Shown piece after piece: positions 50,360-60,383 of a DNA stretch of 63,899 bases. Position numbers and translations under genes: made by a program. Each line of letters begins with the position of its first letter. Within the stretch, counting starts at the first letter, position 1. The notes beneath the pieces are model-generated. The model had not been told where the DNA came from. It did no database searches and saw only the letters and a list, made by a program, of their open reading frames with translations. Source of the stretch: Oscillospiraceae bacterium (lineage in GTDB: Bacteria > Bacillota > Clostridia > Oscillospirales > CAG-272); contig SVSG01000009.1 of assembly GCA_015064415.1 (NCBI GenBank), positions 1-63,899 of the forward strand, read 5' to 3'.

Positions 50360-52651
50360 ATGGCAAATCTTGTAATCGTGGAGTCGCCTTCCAAGGCGGC
50401 TGCCATCAAAAAGTACCTTGGCTCCAACTACAAAGTTATTGCATCCAAGGGTCACGTGCGTGACCTGCCCAAAAGCTCGCTCAGCGTGGACATCGAGAAC
50501 GGCTTTGAGGCGCATTATATCAACATCCGCGGCAAGGGTGATCTGATCCGCGAGATCCGCAAGGAGGCAAAGGCCGCCAAAAAGATCTTCCTCGCGCCTG
50601 ACCCTGACCGCGAGGGCGAGGCCATTGCCTGGCACCTTGCGGGCGCTTTGAATATGGATCCCGCAAAGATGCTGCGCGTCAGCTTCAACGAGATCACCCC
50701 CGACGTGGTGCGCGCCGCCATCAAGGAGCCCCGCGCCATCGATATGAATCTGGTCAACGCACAGCAGACCCGTCGCATCTGGGACCGCGTGGTTGGCTAC
50801 AAGCTTTCCCCCTACCTTTGGAAATCCGTGAAAAACGGTCTCTCCGCGGGTCGCGTGCAGTCTGTGGCCGCGCGCATCATCGTGGATAGAGAAGAGGAGA
50901 TCCGCGCCTTCCGTCCCGAGGAATACTGGACGATCGACGCGCATCTGGGGAACGGCGAAGGCAAGGAGTTTGCCGTGCGCTTTTACGGCAATGCCGAGGG
51001 CAAGATCAAGCTTTCCTGCGAGCAGGAGGCCACCGACGTGCTGAACGCCGTGAAAAACGCGCCTTTCCTGGTGACAAGCGTGAAGCGCGCTACCCGTCAG
51101 AAGCTCCCCGCGCCCCCCTTTACGACTTCTACGATGCAGCAGGAGGCCTCCCGTAAGCTCGGCTTCCAGTCTCAGCGCATCATGCGCGTGGCGCAGGAGC
51201 TGTACGAGGGCATCAACGTCGGCCCCGAAAACGGCGGCGTACTGGGTCTGATCACCTACATGCGTACCGACTCGCTGCGTGTTTCCGCGGAGGCGCAGAA
51301 CGCCGCAAGAGAGCTGATCTCTGAGAAATACGGTGCAGAATACTGCCCCGCCAAGCCCCGCGTATATAAGACCCGTGCCAATGCGCAGGACGCGCACGAG
51401 GCCATCCGTCCCTCCCACATCGATCTGGAGCCCGCCAAGGTGCATAAGTACCTGACCGTGGACCAGTACCGCCTTTACAAGCTGATCTGGGAGCGCTTTG
51501 TGGCAAGCCAGATGCAGTCCGCTTCTCTCAATACGTTGAACGTGGAGCTGGAGTCCGCAGGGTATTTGTTCCGCGCAGGCGGTTACAGCGTGGCGTTCCC
51601 CGGCTATATGGCCGTTTACGAGGAGAGCGAGGATGAGGAGACCCGCGCTGACGCGATCAGCGAGCAAAAGGACGTCCGCATCCCCGATCTGAACGAGGGC
51701 GAGCACGTGGAAATGCGCGACGTGGAGCCCAACCGCCACTTTACCGAGCCCCCCGCAAGATATACCGAGGCGTCGCTGATCAAGTTCCTTGACGAAAAGG
51801 GCATCGGCCGCCCCAGTACCTACAATACGATCATTACCACCATCGTCACCCGCAATTACGTGGTGCGTGACGGCAAATCTCTCGTACCCACCCCCCTTGG
51901 TGAGGTGACGACCAAGCTGATGAAGGAGAATTTCTCCGACATCGTGGACTATACCTTCACCGCGCACATGGAGGATCAGCTGGACGAGATCGAAAAGGGC
52001 AACGTCGAAATGCTTGATGTGCTCAACGATTTCTGGCGCGGATTTTCCAAGGAGCTGGACCGTGCGGAGACGACCATCGGCAAGGGAAGCTTTGAGTTGC
52101 CCTTGGAGGAGACCGACATCATTTGCGAGAAGTGCGGTGCCAAGATGGTGGTGAAGAACGGCCGTTACGGCAAGTTTGCCGCCTGCCCAAATTACCCCAA
52201 CTGCAAGAACACCAAGCCGCTGGAGGAAAAGAAGGAAGAAGAGGCGGAAAAGACGGAGAAGCCCCCTGTTGTCGTGGCGGACTTCAAATGTGAGCTTTGC
52301 GGCTCGGATATGGTACAGCGCACGGGACGTTACGGCACCTTCTTCGCTTGCTCCCGCTATCCCGCGTGCCATTTCACCAAGCAAAAGACCAAGGAGCTGG
52401 ACGTGCCCTGCCCCAAGTGCGGCTCCAAGATCCTGATCAAGAGCGGCCGCAGCAAGACCGTGTTCTACAGCTGTGAAAAATATCCCACGTGCGACTTCTC
52501 CTCCTGGGATATGCCCGTGAATGAAAAATGCCCCGATTGCGGCAATCTTTTGTTCCGCAAGAAGGGAAAAGCCCTGCTTGTCTGCCATGAGAAGAACTGC
52601 GGCTACCGTCGCGAGACCGAGGAGCTGCCGGCAGAGGAGAGCGCAGAATGA
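50360..52651 (+). CDS. topA: DNA topoisomerase I
   Basis: A 763-residue type IA topoisomerase relaxing negative supercoils. TOPRIM domain with VESPSKAAAIKKYLG and DPDREGEAIAWHL, catalytic Y300 in GLITYMRTDS. The C-terminus has four zinc ribbons of CxxC-type (from about 590: CEKCGAKM, CELCGSDM, CPKCGSKI, CPDCGNLL), the last with CHEKNC. ATG 50360 lies after AAAGGAAA. The TTG at 50345 is less likely. dprA-topA-trmFO is a standard cluster. Confidence 0.96.
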   Translation: MANLVIVESPSKAAAIKKYLGSNYKVIASKGHVRDLPKSSLSVDIENGFEAHYINIRGKGDLIREIRKEAKAAKKIFLAPDPDREGEAIAWHLAGALNMDPAKMLRVSFNEITPDVVRAAIKEPRAIDMNLVNAQQTRRIWDRVVGYKLSPYLWKSVKNGLSAGRVQSVAARIIVDREEEIRAFRPEEYWTIDAHLGNGEGKEFAVRFYGNAEGKIKLSCEQEATDVLNAVKNAPFLVTSVKRATRQKLPAPPFTTSTMQQEASRKLGFQSQRIMRVAQELYEGINVGPENGGVLGLITYMRTDSLRVSAEAQNAARELISEKYGAEYCPAKPRVYKTRANAQDAHEAIRPSHIDLEPAKVHKYLTVDQYRLYKLIWERFVASQMQSASLNTLNVELESAGYLFRAGGYSVAFPGYMAVYEESEDEETRADAISEQKDVRIPDLNEGEHVEMRDVEPNRHFTEPPARYTEASLIKFLDEKGIGRPSTYNTIITTIVTRNYVVRDGKSLVPTPLGEVTTKLMKENFSDIVDYTFTAHMEDQLDEIEKGNVEMLDVLNDFWRGFSKELDRAETTIGKGSFELPLEETDIICEKCGAKMVVKNGRYGKFAACPNYPNCKNTKPLEEKKEEEAEKTEKPPVVVADFKCELCGSDMVQRTGRYGTFFACSRYPACHFTKQKTKELDVPCPKCGSKILIKSGRSKTVFYSCEKYPTCDFSSWDMPVNEKCPDCGNLLFRKKGKALLVCHEKNCGYRRETEELPAEESAE

Positions 52652-53979
52652 ATAAGCCAAAGGTAACGGTGCTTGGCGCAGGCCTTGCCGGCTGTGAGGC
52701 GGCCTGGCAATGCGCCGAGCGCGGGGTTGCCGTGCAGCTTTGGGAGATGAAGCCCGTCAAGTTCACGCCCGCACACCACGATCCGCGCTTTGCCGAGCTT
52801 TGTTGCTCGAACTCCTTGCGCTCGGACGCGCTTTCCAACGCGGTGGGGCTCTTGAAGGAGGAGATGCGCCGCGCGGGATCGCTTCTGATGGAGGCGGCCG
52901 ATCGCACGCGCGTGCCCGCGGGCTCAGCCCTTGCCGTTGACCGCGCAAAATTTGCCGGATACGTGACCGAAAAGGTCAAAAACCACCCGCTGATCGAGGT
53001 GGTGGAAAAGGAGGCGGACGCCATTCCCGAGGGCGTTTGCGTGGTCGCCACGGGCCCCCTTTCCTCAGAGCCGATGGCACAGGCCATCGCCGCCCTTACG
53101 GGAAAGGACGGACTCTATTTTTACGATGCCGTGGCTCCCATTGTGGATTTTTCCACGATCGATATGGACGTGGCCTTTTTCGCCTCCCGCTACGATAAGG
53201 GGGATGCGGATTATATCAACTGCCCCATGACACGCGAGCAGTACGACGCCTTCTATCAGGCGCTTGTCAGCGCCAAGGAGGCGGAGCTGCACGATTTCGA
53301 CAAGGAGGGGCAAAAGTCGCCCAAGGTATTCGAGGGATGCATGCCCGTGGAGGTCATGGCGCGCCGCGGATACGATACACTGCGCTATGGCCCCCTCAAG
53401 CCCGTGGGGCTTGTGGACCGCCGCACGGGAAAGGAATCCTTTGCCGTGGTACAGCTGCGTAAGGAGAACAAAGAGGGAACGATGTATAATCTGGTCGGCT
53501 TTCAGACCCACCTTACCTTCCCCGAGCAAAAGCGCGTCTTTTCCCTTATCCCGGGCCTTGAGAACGCCACCTTTTTGCGCTATGGCGTGATGCACCGCAA
53601 CACGTATCTGCACTCGCCCGGCTTTCTGGACAATACTTATGCGACGCTCTCCCGTCCCGACCTCTTTTTTGCAGGTCAGATGACGGGCGTGGAGGGGTAT
53701 ATCGAATCTGCCGGCTCCGGCCTTGTGGCGGGAATTAACGCCGCACGTATGGCGCGAAATATGTCGTCCTTTGCTTTTCCCGCACACACGATGCTTGGCG
53801 CGATGGCGAATTATGTCGCCAACGGCGGCATCGGCGATTTCGTACCGATGAATGCCAATTTCGGCATCGTAGAGCGCCTTTCGTACAAGGTGCGCGGCGG
53901 GAAAGCCGCCCGAAACGAGGCGATCTCCGCGCGGGCGCTGGAGGCGCTGGAAGCGGTGCTGCAAGAGGCAAAAAAGTGA
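52648..53979 (+). CDS. trmFO: tRNA (uracil-54-C5)-methyltransferase TrmFO, folate dependent
   Basis: A 443-residue flavoprotein that makes m5U54 in tRNA using methylene-tetrahydrofolate. FAD motif VLGAGLAGCEAAWQ, then KFTPAHHDPRFAELCCSNSLRSDAL, the catalytic-cysteine region MPVEVMARRGYDTLRYGPLKPVGL and QMTGVEGYIESAGSGLVAG. The start overlaps the topA stop (ATGA). Confidence 0.95.
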   Translation: MNKPKVTVLGAGLAGCEAAWQCAERGVAVQLWEMKPVKFTPAHHDPRFAELCCSNSLRSDALSNAVGLLKEEMRRAGSLLMEAADRTRVPAGSALAVDRAKFAGYVTEKVKNHPLIEVVEKEADAIPEGVCVVATGPLSSEPMAQAIAALTGKDGLYFYDAVAPIVDFSTIDMDVAFFASRYDKGDADYINCPMTREQYDAFYQALVSAKEAELHDFDKEGQKSPKVFEGCMPVEVMARRGYDTLRYGPLKPVGLVDRRTGKESFAVVQLRKENKEGTMYNLVGFQTHLTFPEQKRVFSLIPGLENATFLRYGVMHRNTYLHSPGFLDNTYATLSRPDLFFAGQMTGVEGYIESAGSGLVAGINAARMARNMSSFAFPAHTMLGAMANYVANGGIGDFVPMNANFGIVERLSYKVRGGKAARNEAISARALEALEAVLQEAKK

Positions 53980-53986
53980 AAAACTT

Positions 53987-54004
53987 ACCCCGTTTGGGGG
54001 CTAA
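53987..54004 (+). repeat. Short repeat ACCCCGTTTGGGGGCTAA, copy 1
   Basis: An 18-nt element 7 nt after trmFO, identical to 55669-55686. CCCC-GTTT-GGGG forms a tight hairpin. A degenerate relative is at 11296-11315. Confidence 0.6.
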
Positions 54005-54029
54005 TTTGAAAAAGAAAGGAGCGTGATGT

Positions 54030-54734
54030 GTGATGCTGCCACGCGATATTTCCGAACTGGAGGCAAAGATCGGCTACAGCTTTCGCAACAAGGAGCTGCT
54101 GCGCATGGCAATGACGCATTCCTCCTTCGTCAACGAGCACGCGGGCGATCGTACCACGTGCAACGAACGATTGGAGTTTCTCGGCGACTCGGTGCTTTCC
54201 CTCACGGTTTCCAATTATCTGTACAATACTTATCCCAAGCTGCCCGAGGGACGCCTGACCGTACTGCGCAAGCATTTCGTGAATAAGGACGTGCTGCCAA
54301 GCTTTGGCATGAAGATCGGACTTGGCAATTATCTGCTTTTGGGAAAGGGCGAATCCAAGGACGGCCGCGAAAAGCCGAAGCTCCTGGAGGACGCGTTTGA
54401 GGCGCTGGTCGGTGCCTTGTATCTGGACAGCGGCAGTCTTGACACGGTGGCGCGCTTTTTGTTGCCCTTTGTGCAAAGCGAGCTGCTCAATTTGCAGGCG
54501 GTGCCTCTGGAGGACCCCAAAACGCTGTTACAGCAGTACGTACAGCAAACGCCGGGGGAGGAATTGCGCTACGAGACGGTCCGCGAATGCGGCCCCGACA
54601 ACGCGAAGACCTTTACCGTGCGGGTGCTGATCAACTCCAACTGCTTTGGAGAGGGCTCCGGCTGCTCGAAAAAGGAGGCGGAGCAGAACGCCGCGCGCGA
54701 GGCGTTGAAAACCTATTTGCCCAAGGAGGTTTAA
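54030..54734 (+). CDS. rnc: Ribonuclease III
   Basis: A 234-residue dsRNA endonuclease that matures rRNA. Catalytic domain with NERLEFLGDSVLSL, EDAFEALVGALYLD, and a C-terminal dsRNA-binding domain (DPKTLLQQYVQ, GSGCSKKEAEQNAAREAL). AAAGGAG at 54015-54021 lies 8 nt before GTG 54030 and 11 nt before ATG 54033. Either may be used. In Clostridia rnc commonly precedes smc. Here one gene intervenes. Confidence 0.95.
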   Translation: MMLPRDISELEAKIGYSFRNKELLRMAMTHSSFVNEHAGDRTTCNERLEFLGDSVLSLTVSNYLYNTYPKLPEGRLTVLRKHFVNKDVLPSFGMKIGLGNYLLLGKGESKDGREKPKLLEDAFEALVGALYLDSGSLDTVARFLLPFVQSELLNLQAVPLEDPKTLLQQYVQQTPGEELRYETVRECGPDNAKTFTVRVLINSNCFGEGSGCSKKEAEQNAAREALKTYLPKEV

Positions 54735-54737
54735 AAG

Positions 54738-55661
54738 ATGGGAAGACTGACGAGCGAAAAGGCAGTAAAGGAAATTCTTGCGTGGTGCCCGCTTGATGAT
54801 TACGAGGCGGAGCGCGCCAGAAACGGACACGTAACGCTTCTTGCGGAGACGGATTCCTTCGACGTGATCGAGGGGGTGCATTACAGCAAGCGCCGCTATC
54901 GCGTGGGCGATGGCAGAGAGGCCGACGTGTATCTGGCGTTCCTCTCGCCGGATGCCAAGGCGCACCTGGCTGTTTCGGCAAGTCCCTTGCGCACCATCAA
55001 GCGCGTGAAGGACCATGCACGCGAGTTCGACGGCAAGGTGCTGTTTGCCATGAATGCGGGGTTTTTCCATTTCTTCAATGACGGCGATCTGACGCCCTAT
55101 GGCATTCAGATCATGCACGGCGTCGTGATGGCCGAGCCCGGTCACGATAAGGCGCAATACTGCACCTACTGGGTGGGTCTGACCAAGGACGGTAAGCCCG
55201 TGATCTCGGATATTGACGGGTATTATGATACTTATAAGGGCAAGCTTCAATACGCCGTTGGCGGCGGTCTGATGCTGATCAAGGACGGGGAATTGCACCT
55301 GCACGTGGGAGAGGGGCGCGGTCCCCGCAGTGCCGTTGCCATCGCCAAGGACGGCACGGTCATCCTGCTTAACACGGACGGACGCTCCACGCGCTCCAGC
55401 GGTCTTTCCTACGGTGACATGATCGAGCTTTTCACGGGGCTTGGCTATGAAATTCAGGATCTTCTGAACCTGGATGGCGGCGGCTCCACCACCGTGGTGC
55501 TGCGCGAGGCAGACGGCACGCTGGCCGTCCGCAACGTACCAAGCGGCCCCCCTCTGCCCGTTTCCTACTCCAGATACGGCGTGGAAAAGTCGGATCCGCG
55601 CGGCGAGGAGCAGGTCAGATGCGTGGCGGATTGCCTCTTGATCGTGGCAGATGAAACGTGA
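54738..55661 (+). CDS. Phosphodiester glycosidase (NAGPA-domain) protein
   Basis: A 307-residue protein of the NAGPA/DUF2233 family, which cleaves N-acetylglucosamine-1-phosphodiester or related bonds. Motifs are FAMNAGFF, GIQIMHGV, GRGPRSAVAIAKDG, NTDGRST and LLNLDGGGSTTVVL. Most bacterial members are exported, but no signal peptide is visible here. It lies 3 nt after rnc, so it is cotranscribed. The role in this position is unclear. Confidence 0.85.
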   Translation: MGRLTSEKAVKEILAWCPLDDYEAERARNGHVTLLAETDSFDVIEGVHYSKRRYRVGDGREADVYLAFLSPDAKAHLAVSASPLRTIKRVKDHAREFDGKVLFAMNAGFFHFFNDGDLTPYGIQIMHGVVMAEPGHDKAQYCTYWVGLTKDGKPVISDIDGYYDTYKGKLQYAVGGGLMLIKDGELHLHVGEGRGPRSAVAIAKDGTVILLNTDGRSTRSSGLSYGDMIELFTGLGYEIQDLLNLDGGGSTTVVLREADGTLAVRNVPSGPPLPVSYSRYGVEKSDPRGEEQVRCVADCLLIVADET

Positions 55662-55668
55662 TTTTCTC

Positions 55669-55686
55669 ACCCCGTTTGGGGGCTAA
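55669..55686 (+). repeat. Short repeat ACCCCGTTTGGGGGCTAA, copy 2
   Basis: Identical to 53987-54004 and likewise 7 nt after a stop codon, directly before a terminator. Confidence 0.6.
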
Positions 55687-55690
55687 ATGC

Positions 55691-55720
55691 AAAAAGGCGG
55701 GCTCTTTTGCCCGCCTTTTT
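55691..55720 (+). terminator. Terminator of the rnc operon
   Basis: AAAAAGGCGGGC (55691-55702) pairs perfectly with GCCCGCCTTTTT (55709-55720). Confidence 0.9.
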
Positions 55721-55793
55721 GCATTTTCTTTTTTTGGGCGCTTTGGGGAGGTCTGAAATTTTTTTCGCCAAATGCCGAAAACCCCTTGCAAAA

Positions 55794-55822
55794 TTGACAA
55801 TTATCTATTATAATTATATAAT
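55794..55822 (+). promoter_or_regulatory. smc operon promoter
   Basis: TTGACA (55794-55799), 17 nt, TATAAT (55817-55822), in an AT-rich stretch. Confidence 0.85.
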
Positions 55823-55855
55823 ATATAAGTGTATGAAGAAAGGAGGTGCGTTCGC

Positions 55856-58800
55856 ATGTATCTGAAATCGTTGGAAATGCAGGGCTTCAAATCCTTCCCT
55901 GACAAGACGAAACTGACCTTTGAGCGCGGCACCACGGTCATCGTGGGCCCGAACGGCTCGGGCAAATCCAATATCTCTGATGCCATGCGTTGGGTGCTTG
56001 GTGAGATTTCCTCCAAGACCTTGCGCGGTAGCGGTAAGATGGAGGACATGATATTCGGCGGCGCGGACAGCAGACGTCCGATGGGCTTTGCCGAGGTTTC
56101 CGTGACCTTTGACAACACCGACCCCGAAAACCGTCTGGACTGCCCCGACGAGGAAGTCACGGTCACCCGTCGCTATTACCGCGGGGGAGACAGCGAGTAC
56201 TTTATCAATCGCCGCGCGCGTCGCTTGCGCGATATTTACGAGCTGTTCATGAACACCGGTATCGGTCGCGACGGCTATTCGATCATCGGGCAGGGTAAGA
56301 TCGCAGAGATCATTTCGCGTAAATCGGACGAGCGCCGCAGCATTTTTGAGGATGCCTCCGGCATTGCGAAGTTCCGTCACCGCAAAAACGAGACCGAGCG
56401 CAAGCTGAAGACCGCCGAGGAAAATATGACGCGCGTCAACGACGTGTTTCAGGAGGTGGTGGCGCAGGTCACCCCGTTGGAAAAGGAGGCCGAAAAGGCC
56501 ACGCGCGCACTGGAATTGCTGGAGACGAAAAAGAAGGCGGACGTGCAGCTGTGGCTGTATGATTCCGAGCATCTGCGCGAGCAGATCGCGAAGGCCGAGG
56601 AGCTGGTGCGCAACAGCGGCTATGATCTGAAATTGGCCGAGGAGGCGATCTCCAATTACAACGCGCAAAGCGACCAGCTGTTTGAGGAGGCACAGTCCAA
56701 CAAGCTGAAGGTTGCCGAGGTGCTGGAGAGGATCCAGAACCTGACCAAGGAAAACCACGACAGAGAAAGCCAGTATCAGGTGACGGAGAACACCATCTCC
56801 AACACCCGTATGCGCATCGAATCGATGCAGCAGTCTGTCGAAAACCGCAGGACCGCGCTTTCCGCCGAGGAGGCGGAGGGACGGCGCCGTCGCGCCACTG
56901 CAGACGAGCTGCAGGAAAAGCTGACCGCGTTGGAGGATGCGCACACCAAGCGCGCCGAAGAAGAGCAGGAGTTGGCCAACCGTATCATGGATATGGGCGG
57001 CGCCATCGCCACCGCTTTTGCGGATATTGAGGAGCGTAAGGAAGAGGTCACGGAGATCACCGTTCGCATGAAATGGCTGGAGGACGGTAAGCAAAGCGAC
57101 AGCGACAAGCATGAGACGATGCAATCCGAGATCGCGTCCTACCGTACCACCTCCGAAACGCTGGACAAGCAGCGCAAGATCCACGAGCAGGCCGCCGAGG
57201 GCTATCGCGCGCAGATGGACGAGGCCGACAAGGGCCTTGTCGAGTTTGACAAAAAGCTGTACGAGCTTGGTACTTTGCGCGACGAGCTGGTGGCAAGCGA
57301 GAACGAGAGCGTGGTGGAAAGCGATATCGCGCGCCAGCGTATCGAGGCCTACCGCGCCATGGAGGAGCATTTCGAGGGCTACGGCCACGCGGTCCGCTTC
57401 GTGATGGAGCAGTACGCCGCGGGCAAGATCACGGACGCGAGCGGACGCAAGTGCGGCAAGATCTACGGCCCCTTGTCCAAGGTGATCCGTGTCGATAAAA
57501 AATACGTGACAGCCATGGACATCGCCCTTGGCGTCAATCTGCAGCACATCGTGGTCGAGGACGAGAGCGTGGCCAAGAACGCCATCTACGCCCTCAAGCA
57601 CGCCGAGGCGGGACACGCGACCTTCTTCCCGATCTCGTCGATGCGTGCGCAGACCGTGACGGCCGAAATGGAAGAGGCCGCCGAGTGCAAGGGCTATATC
57701 GGTATTGCCTCCGAGCTTGTGGAATGCGAGGACAAGTTCCGCGAGATCGTGGGCTCGTTGCTCGGGCGCACCGTGGTGTTTGACAATCTGGACAACGCCA
57801 CCGAGATGGCGCGCAAGACCAAGTTCCGCGTCAAGGTCGTGACGCTGGACGGACAGGTCATCAACGCGGGCGGCTCCTTCACGGGTGGCTCGCGCAAGCA
57901 AAAGGGCGGTATTCTGTCGCGCACGGGCGAGATTGCCGCGCTTACGGAAAAGCTCAAGAAGCTGACCGCCGACTTGGAAAAGATCAAGCAGCAGCGTGCC
58001 GAGCTGGATCAGAGCATCAAGGAGATGACGGATGACCGCACCGACCTTGATAATCGCCGTCAGCTGCTTGCCACGCTTTATACCGACGAATCAAGCAACG
58101 CCGCACAGTACACTGCCAAGTGGGAGGCCAACGAGTCCCTGATCACCAAGATGCAGGGCGACTTCGAGGCGCTGGAGCGTCAGCGCGCAGGATATGACGA
58201 GGAATTGGCACAGCTTGCCGAGCGTCAGAAGCTGTTGCGCCGCCAGATCGAGGAGATCGGCGCCGCACGCGCCGAAAAGGACGTGGAGCGCAACGAGCTG
58301 CTTTCGCAAAAGGAGGCCATGGAAAAGGAGCAGACCGAGCGTTATATCGCCATCAGCGGCGTGCGCAAGGATCTGGAGACTGCGGCCACCTACATTGCCG
58401 AATCGGACGCCCGCGCGAACACCCTGCGCGAGGAGATCGCCGCACGCGAGCAGCAGATCGCCGATATGAAGAAGAGCATTGTGGATTTCACCGCCCGTCA
58501 GGAGGCGAACCGCAACACGCACGCTGAGGGCGAGCGCGTGATCAAGGAGCTGCAGGCAAAGTACGCCCGCCTCAACGAGGGGGATATGGCCTTCCAGCAA
58601 AAGCTGGCAAGCGTCAATTCGCACATCCAGAGCAAGATGGCGGAAAAGGAAAATTACTTCCGCGCACACACCAAGAACGAGAACCGTCTTGCCGCGTTGC
58701 GTGAGGAGCAGGAAAAGCTGGCCAACCGTTTCTGGGAGGACTATGAGATGTCCCGTAACGAGGCGCTGGCGCTGGGCTACGAGATGATCACCGCCGAGGA

Positions 58801-59503
58801 GCGTCCCGCCGTGCAGGAGCTGCAGGTCAGCTGCCGCAACCGCCTGCGCGCCATCGGCAACGTGGACCTCGGTGCCGTGGAAAAATACAAGGAGCTCAAG
58901 GAGCGCCACGACGCCATGGCCACGCAGATCGCCGACATGACTGCCGCGCGTGATGACCTGCTTGCCATCATTCGTGATCTGGAGAACGAGATGCGCTCCT
59001 CCTTTATGACGACCTTCGAGCAGATCAACAAAAACTTTAACGTCACGTTTAACGAGCTCTTCGGCGGCGGTAATGCGGAGCTGTCGCTTTCCGACCCCGA
59101 GGACGTACTGACCAGCGGCATCGAGATCAAGGCCGCCCCTCCCGGAAAGATCATCAAAAATCTGGTGCAGCTTTCGGGCGGCGAGCAGTCCTTTATCGCG
59201 ATCGCGCTGTTGTTCGCCATCATGCAGGTCAACCCGACCCCGTTCTTCATTCTGGACGAGATCGAGGCGGCACTGGACGAGGTGAACGTCGCGCGCTTTG
59301 CCGCATACATCAAACGCTATTCGCTGGATACGCAGTTCCTTTTGATCACGCACCGCCGCGGCACGATGGAGGCCGCCAACCGCCTTTACGGCGTAACGAT
59401 GCCCGAGCGCGGCATTTCCAAGGTGCTGACGCTTGACGTGAACTCGATCCAGGGTAAGGGAGAAGGAGACGATTGGAATGGGATTTTTAGCCAAGCTACG
59501 TGA
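55856..59503 (+). CDS. smc: Chromosome segregation ATPase Smc
   Basis: A 1215-residue SMC: Walker A GPNGSGKS from G31, long coiled coils, hinge at about 510-660 (GKIYGPLSKVIRV, NAGGSFTGGSRKQ), ABC signature LSGGEQ at 1106-1111 and Walker B FFILDEIEAALDE. It compacts and segregates chromosomes with ScpA and ScpB from this window. I start at ATG 55856, 9 nt after AGGAGG. It overlaps ftsY by 26 nt, so the two are coupled. Confidence 0.97.
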   Translation: MYLKSLEMQGFKSFPDKTKLTFERGTTVIVGPNGSGKSNISDAMRWVLGEISSKTLRGSGKMEDMIFGGADSRRPMGFAEVSVTFDNTDPENRLDCPDEEVTVTRRYYRGGDSEYFINRRARRLRDIYELFMNTGIGRDGYSIIGQGKIAEIISRKSDERRSIFEDASGIAKFRHRKNETERKLKTAEENMTRVNDVFQEVVAQVTPLEKEAEKATRALELLETKKKADVQLWLYDSEHLREQIAKAEELVRNSGYDLKLAEEAISNYNAQSDQLFEEAQSNKLKVAEVLERIQNLTKENHDRESQYQVTENTISNTRMRIESMQQSVENRRTALSAEEAEGRRRRATADELQEKLTALEDAHTKRAEEEQELANRIMDMGGAIATAFADIEERKEEVTEITVRMKWLEDGKQSDSDKHETMQSEIASYRTTSETLDKQRKIHEQAAEGYRAQMDEADKGLVEFDKKLYELGTLRDELVASENESVVESDIARQRIEAYRAMEEHFEGYGHAVRFVMEQYAAGKITDASGRKCGKIYGPLSKVIRVDKKYVTAMDIALGVNLQHIVVEDESVAKNAIYALKHAEAGHATFFPISSMRAQTVTAEMEEAAECKGYIGIASELVECEDKFREIVGSLLGRTVVFDNLDNATEMARKTKFRVKVVTLDGQVINAGGSFTGGSRKQKGGILSRTGEIAALTEKLKKLTADLEKIKQQRAELDQSIKEMTDDRTDLDNRRQLLATLYTDESSNAAQYTAKWEANESLITKMQGDFEALERQRAGYDEELAQLAERQKLLRRQIEEIGAARAEKDVERNELLSQKEAMEKEQTERYIAISGVRKDLETAATYIAESDARANTLREEIAAREQQIADMKKSIVDFTARQEANRNTHAEGERVIKELQAKYARLNEGDMAFQQKLASVNSHIQSKMAEKENYFRAHTKNENRLAALREEQEKLANRFWEDYEMSRNEALALGYEMITAEERPAVQELQVSCRNRLRAIGNVDLGAVEKYKELKERHDAMATQIADMTAARDDLLAIIRDLENEMRSSFMTTFEQINKNFNVTFNELFGGGNAELSLSDPEDVLTSGIEIKAAPPGKIIKNLVQLSGGEQSFIAIALLFAIMQVNPTPFFILDEIEAALDEVNVARFAAYIKRYSLDTQFLLITHRRGTMEAANRLYGVTMPERGISKVLTLDVNSIQGKGEGDDWNGIFSQAT

Positions 59504-60383
59504 GGGTCTTGCCAAGACCAAGAACGCCATCTTCGGGCGCATTGACTCGCTTCTGAAGCTGTTTGTCAAGGTGGACGAGGATCTGCTGGAGGAGCTGGAG
59601 GAGCTTCTCATCACCGCCGACGTGGGTGTTGCCGCGACGGAGGAGATTCTGGACCGCTTGCGCGAGGAGATCAAGGACGGGCGACTGAAGGAGCCAAAGC
59701 AAGTCAAGGATGCCCTTAAGGTGATCCTTGCCGACCTCATCGGTGAGGGTGAGCCGTTGCATCTGACCACCACCCCCTCCGTCATTCTGGTCATCGGCGT
59801 GAACGGGGCGGGGAAGACCACCTCGATCGGTAAGATCTCCAAGCGCCTCAAAAAGGCGGGCAAAAAGGTGGTCGTGGCCGCCGCGGACACCTTCCGCGCC
59901 GCCGCCATCGATCAGCTTTCCGTCTGGTGCGAGCGCGCGGGCGTGGATATCGTGCACCAGAACGAGGGCTCGGATCCCGCGGCCGTGGTGTTCGACGCCA
60001 TTCAATATACCAAGAAAAAGCAGGCCGACGTGCTGATCATCGACACGGCGGGACGCCTGCACAACAAGAAAAATCTGATGGACGAGCTGGCGAAGATCAA
60101 TCGCGTGATCTCGCGCGAGCTGCCCGACGCCGCACGCGAGAATCTGCTTGTGCTGGATGCGACCACGGGGCAGAACGCCATTTTGCAGGCGAAGGAATTC
60201 AGCCGCGCCGCAGAGATCACGGGCCTGATCCTCAACAAGCTGGACGGCACCGCCAAGGGCGGTATCGTGCTGTCCATCCGCACCGAGCTGGGGCTTCCCG
60301 TGAAGTTCATCGGCGTGGGTGAGAAGATCGACGACATGCAGGAGTTTGACGCGGAGGAATTTGTCACCGCGCTGTTTGAATGA
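59478..60383 (+). CDS. ftsY: Signal recognition particle receptor FtsY
   Basis: A 301-residue SRP receptor GTPase. Compact N domain without the long acidic A domain of enterics, P-loop GVNGAGKTT from G107, ADTFRAAAIDQL, DTAGRLHNK and NKLDGTAKGG. Docks Ffh-ribosome complexes at the membrane. It starts inside the smc 3' end and its stop overlaps rdgB. Confidence 0.96.
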   Translation: MGFLAKLREGLAKTKNAIFGRIDSLLKLFVKVDEDLLEELEELLITADVGVAATEEILDRLREEIKDGRLKEPKQVKDALKVILADLIGEGEPLHLTTTPSVILVIGVNGAGKTTSIGKISKRLKKAGKKVVVAAADTFRAAAIDQLSVWCERAGVDIVHQNEGSDPAAVVFDAIQYTKKKQADVLIIDTAGRLHNKKNLMDELAKINRVISRELPDAARENLLVLDATTGQNAILQAKEFSRAAEITGLILNKLDGTAKGGIVLSIRTELGLPVKFIGVGEKIDDMQEFDAEEFVTALFE

